Positions 15,137 through 23,849 are shown, counted from the stretch's first letter. The stretch is DNA of 64,000 nt from Mycobacterium yunnanensis (GCF_025823185.1 NZ_JACKVK010000004.1:248001-312000); one strand, 5' to 3'. Notes: generated by a model from the sequence alone, not told the origin. Numbers and translations: made by a program.

Positions 15137-17374
15137 TCAGCCCGCGGTGGGTACTGCCTCGACCCGTGCCGGCACGTGCTTGTGCCACGGCGTGCCCGCG
15201 TAGGCGTCCCGCCAGTCGGTCGAGGTCAGGGCGTTGGGAGCGACGCCTGGTGTGGTCGAGGACCCGTCGGCCTCCCGGTAGTCGACGCCGTAGCCGTTGG
15301 GCAGGGACACGTGGCCGGCCAGCATGGTGTCGGTGATCTCGACGGTCGCCTCCGCGCTACCCGCCGCCGTGGTCACCCTGGCCCGGCCACCCGCGGCGAG
15401 CCCGATCGCGGTGGCGTCCTGCGGGCTTATCCGCAGCGCACCCTCGACGTCGCGAGTGCGCCAGCGCGGGTCACGCAAGATGTCGTTGGCGGTGAATGCT
15501 CGGCGTTCTCCGGCCGAGAGCACCATCGGAAACTCCGGGGAGGTCAGCGCCGCCGGTGCCGACCGCAACGCGCGCACGTCGTCCAGCAGCTCGGGGATCG
15601 CCAGGGCGATCCTGCGGTCGGGATGGGTGATCAACGCGAAGTCGTCGGCGTACTCGTGCACCGTGAACGTCACGCCCGACGGCTCGGTCAGGATCGCCTC
15701 GAACAGTGCGTTGCCGTCGGCGTGCCCGGCCCGCCGGACCGCCTCGGGGTAGGTCATCGCGGCCTTCTGGGCCAACCCCCACAGCGCGGCCGCGCCGGCC
15801 AATCCGTCGGGCAGCACCGGACCCAACGTCTCGTACAAGACGTACGGCAGCACCCGGCCGAGACCGGGGTTGGCCCCGACGGCGGTCAAGAACGCCCCAG
15901 CGTAGGCGTCCAACCCGTCGGCGGCCGCCCGACGCAACGGATCCAGCTCGGCGTCGTCGACCACGCCGAGGGCGCGGACCAACCGCGCCCAGATCTCCGG
16001 TTCGGCCAACGTGCCCGCCAGCGGTTCGAGCACGGGGTGACGAAGGTGAAAGGTGTTGTGCGGGAACTCCAGATTGAAGAACGTCGCCTCGGGCTTCTCG
16101 AACTGACTCGACGCGGGCAGCACGTAATGGGCGAGTCGGGCGGTCTCGGTCATGGCGACGTCGACGACGACGAGCAACTCCAGCGAGCGCAGCGCCTCGA
16201 CCACCGCCGCGGAATCGGCCACCGAATGCGCCGGGTTGCTGCTCTCGACGATCATGGCGCGGATGCGGTCGGGATGATCGGTCAGGATCTCTTGCGGCAC
16301 GACGTTGCTGGGCACCAGGCCGGCGATGATCGGGGCGCCGGTGACGGGCGTGCGCCCGACGCCCGAGCTGGCGAACAGTGGTGCGAACGACGAATGCAGA
16401 TGCTGCGCACCGCGTTTGGCGAAGTTGCCGGTGAGGATCCACAGCATCTTGTTGAGGTAGGAGCTCAGCGTGCTGTTCGGCGCTTGTTGGATGCCGAGGT
16501 CCTCGAACACCGAAACGCTCGTCGCAGAGGCGATTCGGCGAGCTGCGGCACGCAGCAGTTCTTCGTCCACGCCACATCGCCGGGCGTAGTCGCCGACCGG
16601 AACGTCGGCGAGCACCTCGCGTACGGCGTCGGCCCCGGTGACGTGTTCGGCGATGAACGCCTCGTCGCAGAGCCCTTCTTGCACCAGTACAGCGGCCAGC
16701 GCCGCCAGGCACCAGGCGTCGGTGCCCGGTCGCACGCGCAGATGGAAGTCGGCCAGCTTGGCGGTGTCGGTGACCACCGGATCGATCACGATCATCGAGC
16801 GGGCGGGGTCCTTCGCGATCTCGTTGAGCACCACCCGGGCTCGCGGAAAGCTCTGCGACATCCACGGGTTCTTGCCGACGAACACCGACACCTCGGCGTG
16901 CTCGAACTCGCCACGGGTATGCCCGCCGTAGAGCTGCGCGTCGACCCAGTGCTCACCGGTCTTCTCCTGCGCCAACGCATTCGAGCGGTAACGGGACCCG
17001 ATCGCCTTGAGGAACGCGCCGCTGTAAGCCCCGCCGAGATGGTTGCCCTGCCCGCCGCCACCGTAGTAGAAGACCTTGTCACCACCGTGCTCGTCGCGGA
17101 CGGCCGCGAAGGCCGCGGCGATCTCGTCGACCGCGGTGTCCCAGTCGATTTCCTCGTAGCTGCCGTCGGGCCGACGGCGCAGCGGGGACGTCAGCCGGTT
17201 GCCGCTGTTCTGGTAGTGGTCCAGCCGCAGCGCCTTGTTGCAGGTGTACCCCCGTGACGCCGGGTGCTCCTTGTCGCCGCGGATCTTTACCAGGGTGCGG
17301 TCCTGCACCTGAACCACCACCCCGCAGTTGCACTCGCAGAGGATGCAGGCGGTCGGTTGCCAGTCAGCGGTCAT
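15137..17374 (-). CDS. Molybdopterin-dependent oxidoreductase (formate dehydrogenase/nitrate reductase superfamily)
   Basis: 745 residues. N-terminal [4Fe-4S] cysteines C10, C13, C17 and C45, then the molybdopterin domains (VSVFVGKNPWMSQSFPRARVVLNE; DPVVTDTAKLADFHLRVRPGTDAWCLAALAAVL) and a C-terminal molydopterin dinucleotide-binding domain (LRISPQDATAIGLAAGGRARV; HVSLPNGYG). No Tat signal, so cytoplasmic. Substrate unknown. Overlaps the upstream TetR gene by 11 bp; the same TetR-oxidoreductase pair exists in M. tuberculosis as Rv0196-Rv0197, from memory. Confidence 0.88.
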   Translation of the reverse strand: MTADWQPTACILCECNCGVVVQVQDRTLVKIRGDKEHPASRGYTCNKALRLDHYQNSGNRLTSPLRRRPDGSYEEIDWDTAVDEIAAAFAAVRDEHGGDKVFYYGGGGQGNHLGGAYSGAFLKAIGSRYRSNALAQEKTGEHWVDAQLYGGHTRGEFEHAEVSVFVGKNPWMSQSFPRARVVLNEIAKDPARSMIVIDPVVTDTAKLADFHLRVRPGTDAWCLAALAAVLVQEGLCDEAFIAEHVTGADAVREVLADVPVGDYARRCGVDEELLRAAARRIASATSVSVFEDLGIQQAPNSTLSSYLNKMLWILTGNFAKRGAQHLHSSFAPLFASSGVGRTPVTGAPIIAGLVPSNVVPQEILTDHPDRIRAMIVESSNPAHSVADSAAVVEALRSLELLVVVDVAMTETARLAHYVLPASSQFEKPEATFFNLEFPHNTFHLRHPVLEPLAGTLAEPEIWARLVRALGVVDDAELDPLRRAAADGLDAYAGAFLTAVGANPGLGRVLPYVLYETLGPVLPDGLAGAAALWGLAQKAAMTYPEAVRRAGHADGNALFEAILTEPSGVTFTVHEYADDFALITHPDRRIALAIPELLDDVRALRSAPAALTSPEFPMVLSAGERRAFTANDILRDPRWRTRDVEGALRISPQDATAIGLAAGGRARVTTAAGSAEATVEITDTMLAGHVSLPNGYGVDYREADGSSTTPGVAPNALTSTDWRDAYAGTPWHKHVPARVEAVPTAG

Positions 17375-17933
17375 CGCGGGTACTCCCCATCTCGGCGTGC
17401 AACAGCGCCGCCAGTTGGCGGTGCGTGGAGTCCAGTGGCGCGAGGTCGCGCGTCGCCCGGGCGACCACGACGGCGCCCTCGATGGCGGAGGTGAGGAACA
17501 GCGTCAGTTCGCGGGCGCGAGCCTCGGCGAGGCCGTCGGCGACGAGGCGTTCGGCGATCAGGTCGTGCCATCGCGTGAACGCTGCGCCGGCACGGTCCAG
17601 CACCGGGCCGTTGTCGGCCTCGACGGCCACCGCCGCCACGGGGCAGCCGGCGCGGAAGTCCGACTCCAGCAGCGCGTCGCGGAATCTGCCCACCACGCCG
17701 TCGAGCAATTCGAATCCGGTCGTGGCGCCGGCCATCTGGGTGGCCACGTGCTCGGCCGCGAAGTCGACGGCCTCACCGAGCAGCTGGGTGCGGCCCCCCG
17801 GAAAGTGGTGGTAGGCCGATCCGCGGGGCGCGCCGCTGTGCTCGAGCACGTCGGAGATGGCGGTCGAGTGCGCACCACGCTCCCGGATCAGCAGGGCCGT
17901 CGAGATGATCATGCGTTCGCGGGGACTCGCCAT
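17364..17933 (-). CDS. TetR family transcriptional regulator
   Basis: 189 residues. N-terminal helix-turn-helix (about 20-50): TAISDVLEHSGAPRGSAYHHFPG, the typical TetR recognition helix, followed by an all-helical ligand domain. ATG start chosen at MASPRERM; in-frame ATGs a few codons upstream lie inside the predicted operator. The 3' end overlaps the molybdopterin oxidoreductase gene, which it probably controls together with itself through the inverted repeat at 17934-17953. Confidence 0.86.
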   Translation of the reverse strand: MASPRERMIISTALLIRERGAHSTAISDVLEHSGAPRGSAYHHFPGGRTQLLGEAVDFAAEHVATQMAGATTGFELLDGVVGRFRDALLESDFRAGCPVAAVAVEADNGPVLDRAGAAFTRWHDLIAERLVADGLAEARARELTLFLTSAIEGAVVVARATRDLAPLDSTHRQLAALLHAEMGSTRDDR

Positions 17934-17953
17934 TATGTAGAGCATCATACATA
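17934..17953. promoter_or_regulatory. Inverted repeat, candidate TetR operator
   Basis: TATGTA and TACATA, perfectly complementary 6-bp arms separated by 8 bp, directly abutting the TetR start codon. Size and position suit autoregulation. The AT-rich arms stand out from the surrounding high-GC sequence. Confidence 0.55.
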
Positions 17954-17978
17954 GCGCGACCCGTGTCGAGAATGCACT

Positions 17979-18011
17979 CAGGGCTGCGATTCACGATGAA
18001 TCGCAGCCCTG
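17979..18011 (-). terminator. Perfect 15-bp hairpin downstream of the nitronate monooxygenase gene
   Basis: Arms 17979-17993 and 17997-18011 pair perfectly around a CGA loop. It begins 21 bp past the stop of the minus-strand nitronate monooxygenase-like gene and lies upstream of the TetR promoter, so it insulates the two units. No T-tract. Confidence 0.72.
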
Positions 18012-18031
18012 GGCGCAGTGTCGCCGTGGGT

Positions 18032-19165
18032 TTACACGCTCGCCGCCTCGTTCAGCGCGTTCAGCGCGCCGGTGGCCTCGAGGTATTCCTGCACCCAGCG
18101 CTCGATGACCGCGGAAGTCTTCTCCACCTTGGAGAACTGACCCACCACTTGGCCGACCGGGTTGAACGCGACGTCGACGGATTCGTTGGGGTACTTGTTG
18201 GTGGCAGCCACCGCCAGCCCGGACACCATGAATTGCAACGGCATTCCCAGCGGCTTGGGGTTTTCGGGGTTCTCCCACGCCTCGGTCCAGTCGTTCTTCA
18301 GCATGCGGGCGGGCTTGCCCGTGAACGAGCGGCTACGGACCGTGTCGCGGCTGCCCGCCTTGACGTAGGCCGCCTGCTGCACCGGGGTGTTCTCGGCCTC
18401 CTCCACCATCAGCCACTGAGAGCCGGTCCAGGCGCCTTGCGCGCCGAGGGCCAACGCCGCCGCGATCTGCTGGCCGCTGCCGATGCCGCCGGCGGCCAGC
18501 ACCGGTACCGGGGCCACCTCCTTGACCACCTGGGGCCACAGCACGATCGAGCCGATCTCACCGCTGTGCCCGCCCGCCTCGCCGCCCTGGGCGATGATCA
18601 CGTCGACCCCCGCGTCGGCGTGCTTGCGCGCCTGGCTCGGCGATCCGCAGAGCGCGGCCACGGTGCGGCCCTCGGCGTGGATGTGGTCGATCATGTCCTT
18701 CGGCGGGGTACCGAGGGCATTGGCGATCAGCGTCATCTTCGGGTGCCTCAGCGCCACCTCGACCTGCGGTGTCGCGGTCGCCTCGGTCCAGCCGAGGAGC
18801 TGCAGCGTGCTCTCGTTGTCCTCGGCGGTCAGCGGTACGCCGTGGTCGGTGAGGATCTTCTTGGCGAAGTCGAGGTGCTCCTGGGGCACCATGTCGACCA
18901 GCATCTTGGCCAGCTCGTCGGCCGACAAGTTGGAGTCCATGCCCTCGTACTTGTTGGGGATGACGATGTCGACGCCGTAGGTGTGGTCGCCGATGTGTTC
19001 GTCGATCCAGTTCAGCTCCACCTCGAGCTGTTCGGGGCTGAAACCCACCGCGCCGAGCACGCCGAAGCCGCCGGCCTTGCTGACCGCGACGACGACGTCG
19101 CGGCAGTGGGTGAACGCGAAGATCGGGAACTCGATCCCGAGACGATCGCAAAGGGGAGTGTGCAT
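18032..19165 (-). CDS. Nitronate monooxygenase (2-nitropropane dioxygenase) family FMN protein
   Basis: 377 residues, FMN-binding TIM barrel. N-terminal LGIEFPIFAF and AVSKAGGFGVLGAVG, central IIAQGGEAGGHSGE (FMN phosphate loop) and VLAAGGIGSGQQIAAALALGAQGAWTGSQW are typical. True nitronate oxidation is unproven for many members; some mycobacterial relatives (IpdC, Rv3553) work in steroid ring degradation. An exact KstR-type box 44 bp upstream of the start (19209-19222) points the same way. Substrate remains inference. Confidence 0.85.
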   Translation of the reverse strand: MHTPLCDRLGIEFPIFAFTHCRDVVVAVSKAGGFGVLGAVGFSPEQLEVELNWIDEHIGDHTYGVDIVIPNKYEGMDSNLSADELAKMLVDMVPQEHLDFAKKILTDHGVPLTAEDNESTLQLLGWTEATATPQVEVALRHPKMTLIANALGTPPKDMIDHIHAEGRTVAALCGSPSQARKHADAGVDVIIAQGGEAGGHSGEIGSIVLWPQVVKEVAPVPVLAAGGIGSGQQIAAALALGAQGAWTGSQWLMVEEAENTPVQQAAYVKAGSRDTVRSRSFTGKPARMLKNDWTEAWENPENPKPLGMPLQFMVSGLAVAATNKYPNESVDVAFNPVGQVVGQFSKVEKTSAVIERWVQEYLEATGALNALNEAASV

Positions 19166-19208
19166 GGGAGTCGCTCCTCGAGGTGGCGGGCAGTGTCACG
19201 GCACGAAC

Positions 19209-19222
19209 TGAAACGTGTTCTA
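19209..19222. promoter_or_regulatory. KstR-type operator (exact consensus match)
   Basis: TGAAACGTGTTCTA matches TNNAACNNGTTNNA, the established KstR repressor consensus of mycobacterial sterol catabolism genes, at all fixed positions. It lies between the divergent nitronate monooxygenase-like gene and the gene starting near 19318, so could repress either or both. Confidence 0.65.
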
Positions 19223-19317
19223 GTTTAGTACGTCGCCGCGAATCCCGCGGCCACCGGGCGGCCCGCCGTACGATGAGCCCACTCGAACGCCGGAGTTCTC
19301 CGATCGCGAGGCACGCC

Positions 19318-19950
19318 GTGACGCACTGGCTCCACCACTCCCTGGTGCTGGCCTCCGACCACCGTGCGACCCACCCCGAACGCGTCGGCCCGCTGTTGCG
19401 CCGACGACAGGCCGCGCTCGCCGAGATCGGGGCCCATCACGTCCTCGTGTACACCTCGATCACCGACCCCGAGCGCGTCTTGGTCGTGATCGCCGTGCAC
19501 GCCCGCGAACCCCTGCTCGACATCCTGCACTCGCGGGCCGTCTTCGAGTGGTTCGACGCCGTTGGCGTGGACGACATCCCCGCGGTGTTCGCCGGTGAGC
19601 TGGTCGAGGCGCTCACCGTCGACCCCGCGGACCCGGTGACCGTCCCCGAGGTCGTGGTGTCGATGGTGACGCCGGTCGACGACCTGGCGGGACTGCGCGA
19701 GCACGTCCTGGCCAGCGGTGCGGATCTGCGCGCGGCCGGTGTGCGCAGGCTGTCGGCCTTCAGCGCCTTCGACGATCCGCTCGAGGTGATGCTCCTGCTG
19801 CAGATCCACGACGAGGCGCACGCGCACCACTGGTTGCGCTACTCCGACCTGGCCGCCGAGTGGCTGACCAAGGCCGGCGTCGGCGCCTACCCGCCGGTGT
19901 TCGTCGGACGCCTCCACAGCCTGGTCCGCGTCGACCCGCGACGCCGCTGA
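19318..19950 (+). CDS. Conserved hypothetical protein
   Basis: 210 residues from GTG, not recognised with certainty. The sequence shows two similar alpha/beta halves, each holding a VxV strand, a helix and a YTSIxxPERV or SAFxxFDDPLEV strand, suggesting a duplicated dimeric alpha-beta barrel (ABM/EthD-like) fold; that is inference. An in-frame ATG at 19273 would add 15 residues. GCGAGG lies upstream of the GTG. Transcribed away from the exact KstR box. The 3' end overlaps the convergent HAD gene by 64 bp. Confidence 0.62.
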   Translation: MTHWLHHSLVLASDHRATHPERVGPLLRRRQAALAEIGAHHVLVYTSITDPERVLVVIAVHAREPLLDILHSRAVFEWFDAVGVDDIPAVFAGELVEALTVDPADPVTVPEVVVSMVTPVDDLAGLREHVLASGADLRAAGVRRLSAFSAFDDPLEVMLLLQIHDEAHAHHWLRYSDLAAEWLTKAGVGAYPPVFVGRLHSLVRVDPRRR

Positions 19951-20669
19951 TCGTCCCCGACGCGCAGGACGGGCCACCCCTGGCGAAGCGCCTCGGCGGC
20001 CAAGCCGGACCGCGGGTTGACCGGGCGGGGATGACCGATCACCCGCATGAGGGCGACGTCCTCGTCGCCGTCTGCGTAGAAGTAACTGCTCGACACGTCG
20101 ACGCCGCACCCGTCGGCGAACCGCGTCACCGCCGCGGCCTTGTTGGGGCCCCAGACGATCGGCGTGACGACGCCGCCGGTCAACCGGCCGTCGTCGTCGA
20201 CCTCGAAGTGGTTGCAGATGACGGTGTCGATGCCCAGGAAGCGCGCGACCGGATCGGCGTGAATCGCCAACGCCGAGGAACTCAACACCACGGTGTGACC
20301 GCGGTCTTGGTGGGCGCGAACCACGGCCTGCATCTGGGTGAAGATTCGACGCTCGATGTGGCGGCGGAACAGGTACTCGCCCAGCTCGTCGAGTTCGGCG
20401 ATCGAATCGCCGCGAAGATAACCCGCCGCGCGGACGACGAGTCGCTCGAACTCCATCCGACCCAGCCGGTACCGCACCGAGGCCTCCAAGACGCCGAGCA
20501 CCTCGCCGAGGCTGGCCTGGCGGGCGTGGACGCGATGCCCTGCGTGCGCCGTCGCCGTGAACCCCGAGACCAGCGTGCCGTCCAGGTCGAAGAACGCGCC
20601 GACCCGACGGGTGGGCGGCGCGGTGGCGATGTCGTCGAGCAGCAGCGCGACGGCCGAATCGGAGTTCAT
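19887..20669 (-). CDS. HAD-IB family phosphatase
   Basis: 260 residues. HAD motif I FFDLDGTLVSG with nucleophile and acid/base Asp, motif II VVLSSSAL, motif III/IV YFYADGDEDVALM. The cap arrangement (helical insert between motifs I and II, LGRMEFERLVVRAAGYLRG) is that of HAD-IB/SerB-like proteins often associated with lysophospholipid acyltransferases in mycobacteria. Hydrolyses a phosphomonoester; substrate unknown. Start at MNSDSAV. Shares 64 bp of 3' end with the convergent hypothetical gene. Confidence 0.82.
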   Translation of the reverse strand: MNSDSAVALLLDDIATAPPTRRVGAFFDLDGTLVSGFTATAHAGHRVHARQASLGEVLGVLEASVRYRLGRMEFERLVVRAAGYLRGDSIAELDELGEYLFRRHIERRIFTQMQAVVRAHQDRGHTVVLSSSALAIHADPVARFLGIDTVICNHFEVDDDGRLTGGVVTPIVWGPNKAAAVTRFADGCGVDVSSSYFYADGDEDVALMRVIGHPRPVNPRSGLAAEALRQGWPVLRVGDDQRRRGSTRTRLWRRPTNTGG

Positions 20670-20886
20670 TGCACCCCAGGTATACATGCCGATGGTGACC
20701 GCCGGATGTGGGTGGCACCCGGGCGCGACGGGGCGAACCACCGGCTGATGGGGACTATGGAGCAACGATCGGATAAGTTCAAGGTCGGCGGTTTCGAATT
20801 CGCGCCGGGTTCAGCCGGAGCCCCAGCGGACGAGAATCACGGCGCCGCGTCGCTGCAGTGTCGCGGTTGAACATGGAAGACGGGTT

Positions 20887-21276
20887 TTGAACGAACAACG
20901 GGAATCGACCGATGGCAGCTCGACGGCATCCGGCTCGACCTGCGAAGTCAACGAGCGGTTGATCGGTCAGGTTGCTGTCGTGTCCACCTCGGGCGTCGTC
21001 GACATGATCACGGCGCCGCAGCTCGAGGACGCCATCACCGCAGCGCTGGCCAAGTCGCCAGCAGGCCTCGTCGTGGACTTGACCGAGGTCGAGTTCCTGG
21101 CGTCGGCGGGCATGGGCGTGCTGGTCGCCGCCCACGACGCCGCGCCCGAGGGCGTCGCCATCCTGATCGTCGCCGACGGGCCCGCCACGAGCCGCCCGCT
21201 CAAGCTGGTCGGCATCGCCGACATCATGCCGCTGCACGCCACCCTGGACGAGGCGCTCGCCACCTTCACGGCCTAA
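20887..21276 (+). CDS. STAS domain anti-sigma factor antagonist
   Basis: 129 residues. STAS fold: VAVVSTSGVVDMITAPQLEDAI, LVVDLTEVEFLASAGMGVLVAAHD with the phosphorylatable serine in LASAGM, then VAILIVADGP. By family it binds an anti-sigma kinase when unphosphorylated and so frees a sigma factor (SigF/SigB type). TTG start; the ATG-poor N-terminus is Ser/Thr/Glu-rich. Paired with the RsbW-like gene 43 bp downstream, a plausible partner. Confidence 0.85.
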   Translation: MNEQRESTDGSSTASGSTCEVNERLIGQVAVVSTSGVVDMITAPQLEDAITAALAKSPAGLVVDLTEVEFLASAGMGVLVAAHDAAPEGVAILIVADGPATSRPLKLVGIADIMPLHATLDEALATFTA

Positions 21277-21319
21277 CCGCGCATAGACGGTCGATCGACT
21301 GGGTACCAGGACCCTTGCG

Positions 21320-21763
21320 ATGATCGACTCAATGAGCAAGACAGTCACCAGCGCAGAACGCTTCGAGCGAGTGGGCGTTCCTGCGCAAGCGAACGCGGCC
21401 ACCACGACCCGCGACGACTTCGCTCGGTGGTTGAAGGCCACCTTCGACCTCGATCCCGCCAAGGCCAACGACTTGGTGTTGGCGATCTACGAGGCGCTGG
21501 CCAACGTCGCCGAGTACGCCTACCTCTCGACCCCCTACGCCGGCACCATGGACCTCAGCGCCGCCCACGACGCTCGCGAAGCCGCGCTGTCGGTCACCGT
21601 CGCCGACCGAGGCAGATGGCGTACTGCGCCCTCGCATCCCGCGGACCGCAGCCGGGGCCGGGGCATCGCGTTGATGAAGGCCCTGTCGGACCGGGCGTCG
21701 ATCCAGACCTCCACCACGGGCACCACGGTGCGGCTGGTGTGGACGGAAATCCACCGGCGCTGA
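21320..21763 (+). CDS. RsbW-like anti-sigma factor / serine kinase (HATPase domain)
   Basis: 147 residues with a GHKL ATPase fold: N-box DLVLAIYEALANVAEYAY, G1 box LSVTVADRGRW and G2 region RGRGIALMKALSD, ending in a TTVRLVW strand. This is the RsbW/SpoIIAB layout; it would sequester a sigma factor and phosphorylate a STAS antagonist. Follows the STAS gene in the same direction, suggesting a partner-switching pair; no sigma factor gene is in the window. Second ATG at 21332 is an alternative start. Confidence 0.82.
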   Translation: MIDSMSKTVTSAERFERVGVPAQANAATTTRDDFARWLKATFDLDPAKANDLVLAIYEALANVAEYAYLSTPYAGTMDLSAAHDAREAALSVTVADRGRWRTAPSHPADRSRGRGIALMKALSDRASIQTSTTGTTVRLVWTEIHRR

Positions 21764-21768
21764 GGTCG

Positions 21769-22845
21769 TCACCCCAGGGCGACGACGCCCCTGCCCGTCG
21801 GCAACGGCAGATCCAAGGTCGTGCGGATGCCTGGGGGCGCGGCGATGACGTCGGGGATGGAATTCACGATCCGAGCCGCAGCCGCCAGAATGGCCGCGTA
21901 CGGCGCACCGCCGTGCTCGCTGGTGGGCACGATGTCGGCGAAGTACGACGGTTCTCCGGTGATCTCCACGCGGTAGGAACCGCCGGGGTGTGCGGGCTGG
22001 GCCCAATCCGGGCGGAGGTCGGCCCGCAGCCGCGTGACGTGCTCGACCACGATGACGGGTTTGCCGCCCACCATGCCCTCGATCTGGAAGCGCAGTGCCG
22101 CGACCGTGCCCTTGCCGATGCGCCCGGCGGCGACCTCCAGATCCTCTGGCGCCGGTTCCTGCTCGACCGAATCCCTGATCTCGTCCACCTCGACGCCCAG
22201 GCCCGCGGCGAGCTGACGGATCGCGGTGCCCCAGGCGATGCTCAACACACCGGGCTGGAACAGCATCGGGAACTCGCCGATCGGGTTGCCGAAGCCCATC
22301 ACGTCGAACATCACGGTGACGCCGTCGTAGGTGGAGTAGTCGGCGATCTCCATGGTGCGGACCTGCTGGATGCTCTGGCACGTGCTCGCGAGGGTCAACG
22401 GCAGTAGGTCGGTGGCGAAGCCCGGGTCGACGCCGGTGATGAAGACACTCGAATTGCCTTGCTGGGCAGCCTCTTCGACACGTTCGATGAACTTGTCCGG
22501 CACCACCTGCCACGGATACTGCAACACCCCGGGTGCCGACCCCACCACGTCGACGCCCGCCGCCAGGAACAGCCGGACTTCGGCCATCGCCTCCTTGAGG
22601 CGGACGTCGCCCATCGCGCAGTAGACGACGCAGTCCGGCTCGCCGGCCACGATCGCGTCGAGGTCGGAGACGGCCCGAATTCCCGTCGTCTCGTCGAGCC
22701 CGGCGAGCTCGCTCGCGTCCCTGCCAACCTTGGCCGACGAGGACACCCACACGCCGGTCAGCACGAAGCGCGGATCGGTGATCACCTGGCGCAGCGCGAG
22801 GCTGCCGCAGTTGCCGGTGCCGATGACTGCGACGCGAATCGCCAT
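21769..22845 (-). CDS. NAD(P)-dependent DapB-like dehydrogenase/reductase
   Basis: 358 residues. N-terminal Rossmann motif VAVIGTGNCGSLALRQV and a long C-terminal domain; layout as in 2,4-diaminopentanoate dehydrogenase/dihydrodipicolinate reductase-like proteins. Mycobacteria carry several unassigned paralogues of this length. Role unknown. The exact KstR-type box 52 bp upstream, shared with the divergent SDR gene, suggests a place in steroid or related lipid metabolism. Convergent with the RsbW-like gene with a 5-bp gap. Confidence 0.8.
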   Translation of the reverse strand: MAIRVAVIGTGNCGSLALRQVITDPRFVLTGVWVSSSAKVGRDASELAGLDETTGIRAVSDLDAIVAGEPDCVVYCAMGDVRLKEAMAEVRLFLAAGVDVVGSAPGVLQYPWQVVPDKFIERVEEAAQQGNSSVFITGVDPGFATDLLPLTLASTCQSIQQVRTMEIADYSTYDGVTVMFDVMGFGNPIGEFPMLFQPGVLSIAWGTAIRQLAAGLGVEVDEIRDSVEQEPAPEDLEVAAGRIGKGTVAALRFQIEGMVGGKPVIVVEHVTRLRADLRPDWAQPAHPGGSYRVEITGEPSYFADIVPTSEHGGAPYAAILAAAARIVNSIPDVIAAPPGIRTTLDLPLPTGRGVVALG

Positions 22846-22896
22846 GTGTCCTCCTTCGAACGGATGCCCAGCAGTATGCGGTCGCCGCGACGGAAT

Positions 22897-22910
22897 TGGA
22901 ACAAGTTCTA
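22897..22910. promoter_or_regulatory. KstR-type operator (exact consensus match)
   Basis: TGGAACAAGTTCTA matches TNNAACNNGTTNNA at every fixed position. It lies between the divergent DapB-like gene (start 22845) and the SDR gene (start 22944), close enough to both starts to block their promoters. Confidence 0.7.
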
Positions 22911-22943
22911 GTTCGAAAGGGGTATGCGGTAGCCTGACCCGTC

Positions 22944-23687
22944 ATGGGACGCGTGGACGAAAAAGTTGCACTGATCAGCGGCGGGGCCCGGGGGATGGGC
23001 GCCGCGCACGCCCGGATGCTGATAGCCGAAGGCGCCAAGGTGATCATCGGCGACATCCTCGACGACGAGGGCAAGGCACTCGCCGACGAGCTCGGCGAAT
23101 CCGCGCGTTACGTGCATCTCGACGTCACCGAGGCCGACCAGTGGGAGGCCGCCGTCGCCACCGCGGTCTCCGAGTTCGGCAAGCTGAACGTTCTGGTCAA
23201 CAACGCAGGCATCGTGGCGCTCGGCAAGATCGGCAGCTTCGACATGGCCAAGTGGCAGAAGGTCATCGACGTCAACCTCACCGGCACGTTCCTCGGCATG
23301 CAGGCCTCCGTCGAGGCGATGAAGGCGGCCGGCGGCGGCTCCATCATCAACGTGTCGTCGATCGAGGGCCTACGCGGTGCACCGATGGTGCACCCCTACG
23401 TGGCGACCAAGTGGGCCGTGCGCGGTCTGGCCAAGTCCGCGGCCATCGAACTGGGCAAGTTCAACATCCGGATCAACTCCCTGCACCCGGGGTTCATCAG
23501 GACCCCGATGACCAAGCACTTCCCCGACGACATGGTGACCTCCCCGCTGGGCAGGCCCGGTGAGTCCGACGAGGTGGCGACCTTCGTGGTGTTCCTCGCC
23601 AGCGACGAATCGTCCTTCGCCACCGGATCGGAGTTCGTCGTCGACGGTGGACTGGTCACCGACGTCCCGCACAAGGACCTCTTCTGA
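22944..23687 (+). CDS. Short-chain dehydrogenase/reductase, 3-alpha(20-beta)-hydroxysteroid dehydrogenase-like
   Basis: 247 residues, classical SDR. Cofactor motif ALISGGARGMGAAHA, NNAG, active site Ser in INVSSIEG, and YVATK. The overall sequence (KVALISGGARGMG, GDILDDEGKAL, ARYVHLDVT, FVVDGG near the end) resembles FabG3/Rv2002, a mycobacterial 20-beta-hydroxysteroid dehydrogenase. Oxidises or reduces a hydroxyl/keto group with NAD(P). The KstR-type box just upstream supports a steroid role. Substrate inferred. Confidence 0.88.
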   Translation: MGRVDEKVALISGGARGMGAAHARMLIAEGAKVIIGDILDDEGKALADELGESARYVHLDVTEADQWEAAVATAVSEFGKLNVLVNNAGIVALGKIGSFDMAKWQKVIDVNLTGTFLGMQASVEAMKAAGGGSIINVSSIEGLRGAPMVHPYVATKWAVRGLAKSAAIELGKFNIRINSLHPGFIRTPMTKHFPDDMVTSPLGRPGESDEVATFVVFLASDESSFATGSEFVVDGGLVTDVPHKDLF

Positions 23688-23849
23688 CCCGACCGGTCGT
23701 CTGATCTGCACATCGTCGACGCGCGCTGCCGCGCCGTGGGGCGCCATGCACAATGGGGGACCCCGGTTCGTCCCGTCGCTGCGCTCGCCCTAGCCACGTC
23801 ACCGTGACGCACCCCCGCGCCAGGACGGAGTAGCCCCATCGCGCCCACG
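23688..23849. other. Intergenic region between SDR and GH2 genes
   Basis: 162 bp without a convincing gene. I see a small odd-length palindrome GTCACCGTGAC near 23797-23807 and GC-rich sequence leading to the GH2 start; no clear terminator or promoter hexamers. Confidence 0.4.

Noticed and set aside
15014..17257. 747-codon plus-strand open frame across the molybdopterin oxidoreductase
   Set aside because: Composition is Arg/Gly/Val-rich with no recognisable fold; the minus strand carries the cluster cysteines and pterin-binding motifs.
20784..20880. Possible SigF promoter (GTTT and GGGTT blocks) before the STAS gene
   Set aside because: The spacing between the blocks is about 12 bp, shorter than the usual 15-17, and GGGTT is not GGGTA; too weak to report.
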